Assembly: GCA_011032825.1 (NCBI GenBank) | Contig: JAADJZ010000032.1 | Coordinates: 186,001-250,000, forward strand | Length of the DNA: 64,000 nucleotides | Source of the DNA: Massariosphaeria phaeospora | Lineage: Eukaryota > Ascomycota > Dothideomycetes > Pleosporales | Reading direction: 5' to 3' | Shown: positions 34,500-44,271 of the stretch, in pieces | Layout of the letters: each line of letters opens with the position of its first letter | Numbering within the stretch: position 1 is the stretch's first letter | Notes under the pieces: generated by a model | What the model was told of the DNA's origin: nothing | Databases searched by the model: none | What the model saw: the letters and a program-made list of their open reading frames with translations, nothing else | Position numbers and translations under genes: made by a program

Positions 34500-37495
34500 A
34501 TGCAAGTCGACTTCGGCGCAGGCCAGCCGGAGCACAACCTCCATCTGCCACCGCACCCGCACCCACACACCCACACCCACACCCACACCCACTACGAGCA
34601 CGCGGGGAACAACGGCAGCCCGGCGTACTCGCCCTTTCGGCACCCTGGTGTGCCAGCCATTGATCCGGGCCTCGATCAGAGCACGGCTGCCAACCGCAAT
34701 GGACACGCGCCGATGTCTTCGGTCCACCAGCCTGCCCAGCACCAGCTGCTCCAGCCCGACAATGGTGCCCTCAGCAGCGGCCACCTCGCCCACCCCTTCT
34801 ACGGCGACATGCAGCGCAGCTCGCAGACACCCTCGACGCCCTCGAACGCATCCCCGCGCTTCTCAGCCATATCCCCCACCAGCCAGCCGAAGCAGATGGC
34901 TGCTCCCTATGTCCCTACCGACCGGCCTCGGCCCTCCTGCGATGTCTCGGACAACACCATCGACGACGCCTATGCCACCTTCATACTGTACTGTAATCCT
35001 AGCTTTGCCACCACGACCGATACTTCGGAGCTGATGAGGCTGTTCCGAACACCCCCAAAGAGCGATGGCAAGGCGTTCAGCACTTGGGCCCTGTTCGAGC
35101 TTATCCGCAAGTTGGAGCTGAAGGAGATCAAGACGTGGCAGCAGTTGGCGTTGGATCTTGGAGTGGAGCCGCCTGACACGGACAAAGGACAGAGCACGCA
35201 GAAGGTGCAGCAGTATTCGGTCAGACTGAAGGTAAGATATCCCGATTTATTATCTTCATTCACATGCCATTTTCATCTTCAACCCGCCCCGCCGATGATC
35301 CATACGCGCCATGTCCTCCTACTGCCAAGTCTAGAGACTCTTGACTCTGATGTTTGGTAAGTCCGTCCGCTTGTAGAAGCGCTCTCCAACTACGGAATCC
35401 GGGCTGGACGGCACCACGACATGTAATGCGGGTCCAGTGAAGTATTGCTGGGCTTGACAACCTTCGAGACTAGGAAAAGGTATACATTCTCTATGCCAAC
35501 GTTGATCCACCTATCTTGACGCATCGCGTGCTAGTGATACAAGTGCCGAGCCGTAGACAATCTCTGCCTCCAATGGGATCACTATATTTTTGACTACTTC
35601 CGTCTCATACTTCGTATTCAACTTCACGGTGCTTCTCATGTCTTGCAGAACATTTCGCTGACAGTGTCTAGCGTTGGATGCATGCAATGCACATTGATGC
35701 ATTCTTTGAATATCTGAACGGCAAACAGCACCCCTACTACTTGCAGATTCCTCCACCGCACAATCCTTTCCCTGACAATGGCCGTGACGGCGTTCCACTG
35801 GAGGAAGATCTAGCAATCCGAGCTCTCGATTCGAAATTTCGGCCAAAGCGTGGACGAAGGAAAGCTGACGATGTTGAAGATGAAATGGAACTGGCTGATA
35901 ATACGCCTTTGCGCAAACGTCCTCAGTTAGATACATCGATTCCCTTTGGAAACGTGCTACAGCCCCAGTCCGCTTACCCGAACAGTGCCCATCCAGACCA
36001 TATGGAAGGATTCCTTGGGACGCACGACCCTTGGACTGCCTCGAGTATGACACCCTCTTCCGCGATGACAGCAGCATCAGCACCCGGCAGGTTGAACCCG
36101 AACAAGAATTTGACCCCCTATTTAGCCTCTCCCATGGCAGGACAGCAATTACGTTGGCGGTTGAATTCACAGGATCCAACAACACCTCATCCGCTATCCG
36201 CAATCACCCCTCACTCTGCACATCCGGACTACTTTGATGAGCCGCAGTCTGCAGTCACCCCTTCAAGTTCGAAGCCGCGGTCACGTCGGCGGCATGGCCC
36301 AGCAGTGTCATCAGCTTGGCCTAGCAATAACACCGGCGCTACTGGGAAACTGCGCGGCAGACCACCTAGCAACCGCTCCGTTCGCGATGGGCCGTTCGTT
36401 ACATTCCCAGCCAATCCAAAGACAAAGGAGGGGCCCATTATTGAAATGAACAGGAAATCTGGGAATTTGACACCTATTATCGAACGGGCGCAGTCCGACC
36501 CCCCTATGCCAGACCATCATTTTCGTTTTCCGCCGACGCCGGCTTCTGCTGTATCTCCACACTCCATGGAGGCGTCGTTGGCGAGCGGGGCTCAAAGACC
36601 ACATAGATTGAGTCTCCAAGTCCCGCAAAATGTTGGCAACCCGGTGCGGCTCGTTACACCTACAGTACTTGTTAATGGCCAGCAGAATCCCACTCCCAAC
36701 ACTGGTGTACCACCTTCTGCAATCAGTGCAGAGTCGGCGCGAGCATTGGGAACCCACCCGTTTGGGGATACTCAGGCACGGGAGCAACCTCACACACACG
36801 CTCAATCACCTGCACGACCCCAGACCCGACTGCCACAGACAGTCTCTCCTCTCCCAGATCTCCCTCCGGAGACTTTGAATCGCGTGTTAGCTGCTGAGCT
36901 TATCAGGGCGCCTCTGTCTGGCCGCCGGAAGCGACTCCGGGGAACAGAAGCTAAAAACCTTGCGTCTTCCATTCTGCAGCCTCTCTATGCCAAACCAACT
37001 GCTGGGGCAGCGTCACCTGCCAAGATCATGAGCGACCAAATCTTAAGCATTGCCATAAGCGGCTGTCTAGGCCTAACTGGCGCTGTGGGGCTTGGAATGG
37101 GTGGACCTAACGGACGAGTACGAAGAGTGGAGTGTGTAAGATTCAGAGTCGGCGGTGATGGGTATGAGAGCCCAATCGACGAAGACGATGAGGATGCCGA
37201 TAGTCTCCACGATACGGGAGCAATCAGGGAGACATTTGACGTGTACTTTGACATATCTTTTGGGGGACTTACGGGCGAATGGAATGCGAAAGGGATCTTA
37301 GCCACCTCCGCACGGATGGAGCAAGCCCAGGACACAGCGGGCACGGGTGGCACACGGGAGTTGGAGCGACAGGAGCCGCATCAGAACACTGTGGCAGGGT
37401 GGAAAACCAAGTTCCTCGAGGCGCAAAGAAAGCTCTATGAAAGTCAAGAGGAGGCCACGGCGCTGAAAGAGAAGATCCTCGAGGCAGTGCTGTGA
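34500..37495 (+). CDS. ARS-binding protein 2 (Abp2) family protein
   Basis: Nuclear protein of the fungal ARS-binding protein 2 family, first described in fission yeast. The start MQVDFGAGQPEHN is preferred; an in-frame Met 39 codons upstream (34383) is possible. The N-terminal region is low-complexity with an alternating His-Thr/His-Pro tract from CACACC repeats. The conserved domain follows: DDAYATFILYCNPSF, LMRLFRTPPKSDGKAFSTW, ELIRKLELKEIKTWQQLALD, and across a 440-nt intron (35232-35671) RWMHAMHIDAFFEYLNGKQHPYY. Then come a basic patch (RPKRGRRKAD), a long disordered Ser/Pro region, and a conserved C-terminal part with a final coiled coil (FLEAQRKLYESQEEATALKE). About 850 residues. Confidence 0.88.
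34558..34592 (+). repeat. CACACC hexanucleotide repeat (coding His-Thr)
   Basis: About five CACACC-type units inside the Abp2 reading frame, encoding alternating His-Pro and His-Thr. Being a hexamer, it can change length without shifting frame. Confidence 0.8.
35232..35671 (+). other. 440-nt intron in Abp2
   Basis: Donor AAG|GTAAGA at 35232 and acceptor GTCTAG at 35671. Joining them restores VRLK-RWMHAMH in the conserved Abp2 domain. It is six to nine times longer than most other introns in the window. Confidence 0.75.
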
Positions 37496-37871
37496 TGGGG
37501 ATTTGTCATTGTTGTATATCGCTGCGTTTTGGGATCGAATTGGTGGTACGTTTTGTGTATATGGTAGCGGATGGGTTGAGCATGGCATTGGGTCTTGGTA
37601 GCGGGACACGCTTCGGCGTCTTGTTGGCATTTGAAGCAAGCGACTTTGGGATATACCCTTCTATCGGGATCTGGCATGGAGGCGTCTGAATATACATGGG
37701 AAAGGGTATCATGGCCGTAACCAGGTCATATAACTCTCGTCAATCTGTGTAAAGAGCTTCGTGGAGTACTGCACACAACACAATGCTAGGTCTCATTCGT
37801 ATGAAACGGCTGGGTATCATTTATAATAGTCTCGGCGGCCGCTGTGTATGTAGCACCTTAAGCGTTAACTT
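37496..37871. other. Short convergent intergenic region
   Basis: 376 bp between two convergent 3' ends (Abp2 and the KPWE protein). It holds 3' UTRs only; nothing else seen. Confidence 0.5.
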
Positions 37872-38483
37872 CTAAGCGGTTGTGTCCTGTCCCACGCCTG
37901 CTAATCGCACAGCAGAATCGTCTGTTTCCCAGGGCTTCCTCCGCCTCGACTTCGCAGCTTCCGAGCCTTGTCCCGTCAAAACGGTGGTCGGTATCTCCTT
38001 GATGCCTGGGATCGGCTGGCCTGTAGTCACAAGCTCTACGATATGCGCAAAGGACGTCGGGTATGGCGCAGGAGGCTCGCTTGGGTTCGAAGACGCCGCG
38101 GGCAGTATGCTGCCTGCTGGCTCAGCGCTCGCAGACACGGCCGCGGGCTGCACCCCATTCAGCGCAGGCGGCCGGCGTCGCGAGTTACGGTACGCTTTGT
38201 AAGCGTCGAAATCGATATTGATGTTGAATTTCCTAGCGCCCACTCAGCATTTTATTCTCCCACACCACCCGAATTTTGCATGCACCACAGCGGGCGTTGC
38301 GACTGACCTGGCGTAGTAGAAACAGCGGGCGCGCAGCGCCAGCTCTTCGGCCTGGGCGGGCGTGCTGTTGCTGCCCAGGATGGCGCTCAGGCCGGACTGG
38401 AACTCGACGTCGTCGTCCCAGCTGTAGGCCTCCAGCGCTTGGTAGACGTCGCTCAGACCGTCGGCAGCGGCGGCGACACTCAT
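37872..38483 (-). CDS. Small KPWE-motif protein, PEX39-like
   Basis: About 178 residues in two exons. Exon 1 starts MSVAAAADGLSDVYQAL and ends CFYYAR; the intron (about 38234-38309) lies in an Arg codon. Exon 2 begins KFNINIDFDAYKAYRNSRRRPP. It has a conserved helical block SFAHIVELVTTGQPIPGIKEIP and a C-terminal KSRRRKPWE motif. The combination of the GxPIPGI block and [RK]PWE is the mark of the KPWE family, to which yeast YJR012C and human C6orf226 (PEX39, which assists PTS2 protein import into peroxisomes) belong. The assignment rests on motifs. It is divergent from Scd6. Confidence 0.7.
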
Positions 38484-38794
38484 GACGGCGGGTAGTGGAC
38501 GCAGGACATGGGCGCGGTGGTTGCGTGCCGCCGCAGGTCGAGGTGAGGGTGAGTGAGGGTGAGTGAGGGTGATGGTCCGTGCTACCAAGGCCGAAGTGTT
38601 GCCGAGAGCCTTTTTGGCGAAGCAACCGCGATCTTCTCCTTCTCTTTACCCACAAACCTCTCCTCCCGCGCTGCTCCCTCCCCCTTCCCCCCTCCCTCCC
38701 CCGCGCCCCTCCATTCTCCCTTCTGTCGTTCCCTTTCTCATCCTCGCCTCAGTTCCAGAACCATCTCCTACACGGCAGTTGCCTGCCACACATC
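38484..38794. promoter_or_regulatory. Divergent promoter of the KPWE protein and Scd6
   Basis: 311 bp. Contains a GTGAGGGTGA direct repeat (38542-38574) and a strong pyrimidine tract (about 38656-38718) that is typical of fungal promoters. No gene. Confidence 0.55.
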
Positions 38795-40906
38795 ATGTCG
38801 GACTACATTGGGTTGGTCCCCACTCCGCATCAATCTTTGAACTTCAGCTAACATGTCGTGTGGATCCCGTATATCCCTCATCTCAAAGAGCGACATCCGG
38901 TCCGTGTGCCCCATTGAAATTGAGCCGAGCCGCTCGTGCTGACTGTCCTCAGCTACGTCGGAACGCTCATCGACATCAACTCAGAAGCATCTACAGTCAC
39001 CCTCGACAATGTGCGATCATTCGGTACCGAAGGTCGTCGCGGCGGCAAAGACGAGTACGAGCCCTCGGACGCCGTCTACGAGCAAATTGTGTTCCGTGGC
39101 AGCGATGTGAAGGATCTGCGCATCGAAGAGCAGAAGAAGGAAAAGCCTGCACCGCCGCCCATGCCGCAAGACCCAGCCATCATCGGAGTAAGTCGCTTCT
39201 CAGCTTCGTTCATTCTTTTTCCGGTGATGTAACACTTTCGGATGTAAATCATTTGACCACCGAGAGCGCAAAAACCATGTGGATATCTTCCGTTGCCTTC
39301 CTTCTGAGACCCCAACTTCCATCGACTCTTTGTTCAATAATTTGGCGGCTATTGTACTGACATGCAACATATGCCACAGGTTCAACAGTCTCAGCCGCGC
39401 CAGAACAATCCTCCGAGCCAGAGCAATCCTCCGAGCCAGAGCAATCCTCCGATCGAGCAGCAACGCACACATCAGCAACAACCACCACACTTTCCGCCGC
39501 CGCCCGGTCAGTTTCCATCTGGTGGATACCCTCCGTTCGGCCAGCCCTACCCTAACCGCTTTGGACCGCCGGGAGGATTTCCTGGTGGCCCCGGCCCATT
39601 TCCTCCAGGTGGACCTGGCAATTTTGGCATGCCCAATCCGTATGGCAATGGCCCACCACCAGGCTGGTTTGGCCCGGGCCAGGTAGGGTTCAATCCACCC
39701 CCCGGGGGTTTCCCGCCACCCATGCCAATCGGCCCACCTGGACAACAGCCGCAAATGCAGAACCAGCCGCCAACAGGCCCGAAAGGTGGCGCTCCGGCTG
39801 GACCACCCGTGAGCAGAGAGGAGAAGCCCAATGCCGCGTCTAAGGTTGCCGAGGCCGACGGCGCGAGTAAATCGCTAGAGTCGAAGATGAACATTCAATC
39901 TATCATCAGTGGTCCCCTGCCTCAAGCTGCGAAACAACCTCCGCCTCCTCCAGTCGAGTCAAAGCCTGATGTGGCTGCTGCTCTTGCGCCTCCTCCAACA
40001 CAGCCGACGGTCACAACTGAAGCCGTAGGTGTGTCAAAGGCAGTACCAACCGGACCCAAGAGCGGTCGCATAGTGCCTGCTATTCCTCTTCCTAGTCCCG
40101 GTATCAGCAAATCTGCACCGCATGCTCAACGGGCAACTGCGCCTGCGCCTTCATCTATGCCCGCACCCCAAGCTCCGCAACGCAACGTGAACCCCCAGTC
40201 ATATCAGAATGCGACGCAAGCTGCTACTGCCGCTGTTGCTGCTGCTATGGCAAAGCTTGATCTTGCACCAGGTGGCAAGGCGCCTGCACAGACAAATGAC
40301 AATCTCACCAGGAAGATCAACGAGATGCGTGTTGATGATCAGATCCGACATGGCCGACAGCAAGGTACTGGAGGCTATGCGGCTGGCCAGCGTGGGGCAA
40401 GGGGTGGACGAGGCGGCGGCAGGGGTGGCCATAATCAAAAGGTTGAAGTTCCAACGACGGACTACGACTTCGAGTCGGCCAATGCGAAATTCAACAAGCA
40501 AGATCTGGTCAAGGAAGCGATTGCCTCCGGCTCACCTATCGGTGGGGATGTCGCTTCGCCACCTCCTGTAGATGTTTCGACAAACGGCCACGCTGGTGGC
40601 GCTGCTGAAGAGAAAGACGTCGTCATTCCAGGTGTCGCTGCTTACGACAAGGGTTCGAGTTTCTTTGATAACATCTCCAGCGAGTTAAAGGACCGAGAAG
40701 ACGCAATGAACCGACGTGGCATGGAGGGTAGAAACGAGGAGCGGAGGAAGAACATGGAAACATTTGGTCAGGGCAGCGTTGATGGCTACCGTGGCGGATT
40801 CCGTGGCCGCGGTCGAGGACGTGGACGCGGTCGTGGCTTCGGCTTCCGAGGCCCTCGTGGTGCTCGAGGCCGCGGTGGACCTGAATTTGTGGGACAGGCG
40901 ATCTAA
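38795..40906 (+). CDS. SCD6: Scd6/LSM14 family mRNA decapping and translation regulator
   Basis: P-body protein with an N-terminal LSm domain. MSDYIG is the family start. Exon 2 encodes SRISLISKSDIR and exon 3 YVGTLIDINSEASTVTLDNVRSFGTEGRRG. A long Pro/Gly/Gln-rich linker follows. Then come the DFDF-type block TTDYDFESANAKFNKQDLVK, the FFD box AYDKGSSFFDNISSELKDRE, the TFG box RRKNMETFGQGSVDGY, and a C-terminal RGG tract ending EFVGQAI. The intron between exons 1 and 2 has a GT donor after MSDYIG but no AG acceptor that gives the conserved frame (see findings). A start at ATG 38852 would avoid it but loses the family N-terminus. Confidence 0.9.
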
Positions 40907-41753
40907 GCTTTTTGGAGAACCCACTACCTTGCGGCGATTTTGGGCGGTTGTATCATGCGACCGACTCGACATGACGATTATTGACGGATTAATTGGAGTT
41001 ATGCACGACTTGCTAAGGAGTCACACACACGGCGTCGGATCAACCCATGGGTTTCTTTCTTGAGTTTTCGTCTCACGATCAAAGGTCTGGCACAGGAATT
41101 CCGGCAAAACCAAAACACTTCTCTTTCTCTCACTATATCCCGTGGAGCGACTTTGTAACAGACACGGTTGGCCTCACTTCTTTTCGGGCTTTTTAGTCAA
41201 TGAAGTGGAGAAAAAGCGGCACATGGCGGCTGTAGTACGTGGTGGGATGGTGGGCCATGCGTACCGCTTTGTATAGTATAGTTTAGCCTTGGGCTTGGGA
41301 TGGCGGAACTGCAGATGAGAGGCACTGGCATGGCAGTGGAATTGATGGACCGAAGTAGCAATCTTCATGGTCACGACAAGCACAACAATTGAAAGCAAGC
41401 TTCTTTGTCTTCATCCGTCATGTTCTGTGCATGTGTATTGATTGATTGTATCGCTCTACTAACGCCAGTAATGCCAGTTCAGTTCAATTCAGTTCTGTTT
41501 TAGTTCCAGTTCCTTCAACTCTGAAGTCGACGATATCCTCCTTACTGCCAGCCATTCATTCACTTGACGACATGTCCCTCATCGCCCCTACCCTGACTCG
41601 ATGACACATATATGATGCCGCCTATTCTCACTGAACGCCCCGAACGTCACTCGCCCCTGATGATGCGTCTGCTGCTTAGCTCCCCTCCTCTTCGCCCTCC
41701 CCCTCCCCCCTCTGCTGTCTCTACGTAAGTAAGTAGACGTGCGCCCCCTCAAT
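40907..41753. other. Convergent intergenic region, no gene seen
   Basis: About 0.85 kb between the Scd6 and poly-Gln protein 3' ends. Contains CAGTT/CAATTCAGTTC-type short repeats near 41475-41510 and a pyrimidine tract at about 41680-41715. Confidence 0.4.
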
Positions 41754-43381
41754 TTAGTTGAACGCGCGGGCTTGGTAAGGCGGTGGGAGAGGCGAGGGCG
41801 AAGAGGGCGAGGGCGATTGGAAGTGCGGGTGAGGTTGCGGGTGCATGGGAGGTTGCTGTTGAAATTGCGGTTGTTGTTGTTGCAGTTGGCGTTGCTGGAC
41901 TGCCGGATCCACGACCTGGTACTGTGGCGCGGGGCTCGCGACGGGCGAAAACGACACTCCTCCTCCTATTGCTGGTATAGAGGCGGTTCCGACGAGGGGG
42001 ATGTGGGTTTGCGTATGCGTGTAGGATGGGTGGGGGGCTTGCTGCTGTTGTAGTGGTTGTTGCAGTTGTTGCTGCAGTTGTTGCACTGGCGGTTGTTGGG
42101 GGACCTGGCCCACCGCCGCAGGTTGCTGCTGTCCTTGTTGTAGCTGTTGCAAAACCTGCTGTACCTGCGTCTGCGGCACCGCAGGAATCGGCGCCTGCGT
42201 CTGCACGAGTGGAGGCAAGGCGGGTGCCATCTTGTTGTAGTCGGCCCACGTGTGCTCGGGCAGGTTCGAGAAGGCTTTGCCGGTTGTGAGGAGTAGGACG
42301 TAGGAGGGGGGGGAGGCGGGGAAGAGGTAGAGGCCCTGGGGGGGGTGGGGGGTTAGTGAGCGTTAGTAGGGATAGAAGGATGGGTGATTTAGAAAAAAAC
42401 CAACTTACAGCCACGCCCCCAAAATCCCGACACTCATCCAAAAACCGATTCGTCCCCACCAACCCCTGCTCCCCGCCCTCGCCCTCGCCCTCGCCCTTCC
42501 CCCCGACCTTCAAATCCCAACTGCCACCCCCCTTAACCGTACGCATAAAATACCGCCCGCCCTCACCCAAGCTGACGAAACTCGGGGCCTCGCGCCCGCC
42601 GTCTTTCCACTGCGTGCGCGCGCCGTCCTGGCTGTACAGGCGCGCCAGCAGCGCCGTTTCGAGCGCGGGTGGCAGGTTCGACCACGAGGCGGAGACGGCG
42701 TCGTGTGCGTAGTAGGAGGCGAAGGGGCCGAGGGTTATGGAGAGGGTGGGGAGGTCGCGCGTGGGGTGGCCGGTGGTGGAGGAGGCGTAGAGGTAGGTTG
42801 TTAGGGGGTTGGGGAGGTTGTAGTGGCCTGGAGGGGGGTTGGTAAGGGTGTGGGTTGGGGATGGAGAGTGTGCAGAGTGGTAGAGGAGAGATGCATGTAG
42901 AGTCCGAAAACACTGGACAGACAGGCTAGAGGAAAGAAAGCAGATATACTAACGACACAGCACGCGCCCATCGAAATCCCGATAGCTCACAAAATACGCT
43001 CCGTCCTCGCCCAATGCCAACTCCAGCACATCGCGGAGAGCCGGCTGTTTGGTGAACAGGGCCTCGACGTCCGGGGGGAGGTTGTGCCTGGTACGCACGA
43101 GTCAGAACAATGCAATCCAAACCAAACCAGATGAAATCAAATTGGACCAGAGCACGGAAAATTGACGACAAGCACATCGTAACGAGTGCGTCTGAACCCC
43201 TCCCCTCTTAGTATACTGAATGGACTATCTCTTTACAACGTCATCAACTGACTTCGAAAATCCATACCGTACGCAAGGAAAGAGCGAAATAGAAAAATAG
43301 CACCTACCACGCCCAATGAGTCGGACTGTTGAAGAAATACGCTTCCTTGGCGCCCAAGGCGAAGTTCACGAAGACCGGCAT
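41754..43381 (-). CDS. Fungal protein of unknown function with poly-Gln C-terminus
   Basis: Four exons, starting MPVFVNFALGAKEAYFFNS. Exon 2 (about 42960-43093) gives HNLPPDVEALFTKQPALRDV with GEDGAYFVSYRDFDGRVLC. Exon 3 gives HYNLPNPLTTYL, SNLPPALETALLARLYSQDG and SLGEGGRYFMRTVKGG with a Gly/Glu-rich loop. Exon 4 continues GLYLFPASPP and SNLPEHTWADYNKM, then becomes Gln/Pro-rich to the end. The LPP plus GEDGAYFVSY / GEGGRYFMRT elements look like two related modules, a weak internal repeat. The family is conserved-looking but I cannot name it. The first intron (about 43093-43303) is long. No signal peptide. Confidence 0.75.
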
Positions 43382-44271
43382 GTCGACTTGATTCGCGCCT
43401 GGCTGGCTGACTGGTTCCCGGACGGGTGTAGCAGATAGGAAGGTAGGTAGATAGTCCGTATTAATATACCACGAACCCCCCTCCTGTTCAGCAAGGCGAA
43501 AAACAGCACCACCTGCCCGCGCGCGTGTGCCTATCCTGTCCTCGAGAGAGTCCAGAAACCGAGGTTGACTCACCGACAACGCGCTAAGAAGGTATTGCAG
43601 CGCACTCGGACTAGAAAGGTAGCAGATAAATGGCAATATGTAGTAGGACTAGAAGCAAACGAAAACCTGGACGAGACGGTACGTGAAGTTAAAGTTGGAA
43701 GAGCTGAGCTGGTGGAGGCTCAGCTCAGCTCAGCCCCTCGTGTCGAAACGCGCGGCAGGTTTAGCCGGTACGAGATCGGTAAATCTTGCCTATACGGTAT
43801 CATAACTATGAGCATCACCATCACCCATGCCCCTTACCATCCTTGCCATCACCAATACAGCAAACATTGCAATTACAAAAACACCTAGTTCAGAAACGTG
43901 TACAAGGTAAGTACATGGACTAGACTTTACTATGTATAGACTGAGCGAGCCACAAGTAACACTCGATCGATGCAAACACGAATCGAATCGAATCGAATCG
44001 AATCGGAGCCGCTATTAACCATACACACACTACAAAGAAGACGCTTTTCCAACCAAGGCACAAATACCCCCAAAAAGGTGAACAAACAAGCAATACAAGA
44101 AGCTATCGATTAGCACAAGCAAGTAGCGGAAGTACGTGTTATGTACGACCGCAACAAAAAAAAGAATGAATGAACAGAATAGAACAGAACAGAACAACAC
44201 TAGCCCCTTATCCTATACCGCAACACTGTCGATCTTGGCAACTTCCCAAACAACATCTTGCCGTCTGCCGG
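43382..44271. other. Intergenic region with pentanucleotide repeats
   Basis: About 0.9 kb upstream of the poly-Gln gene and downstream of EFR3. Two 5-bp microsatellites are present: CGAAT x5 at about 43979-44005 and GAACA-type x4-5 at about 44171-44195. GCTCA repeats occur near 43717-43733. No gene seen. Confidence 0.5.
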
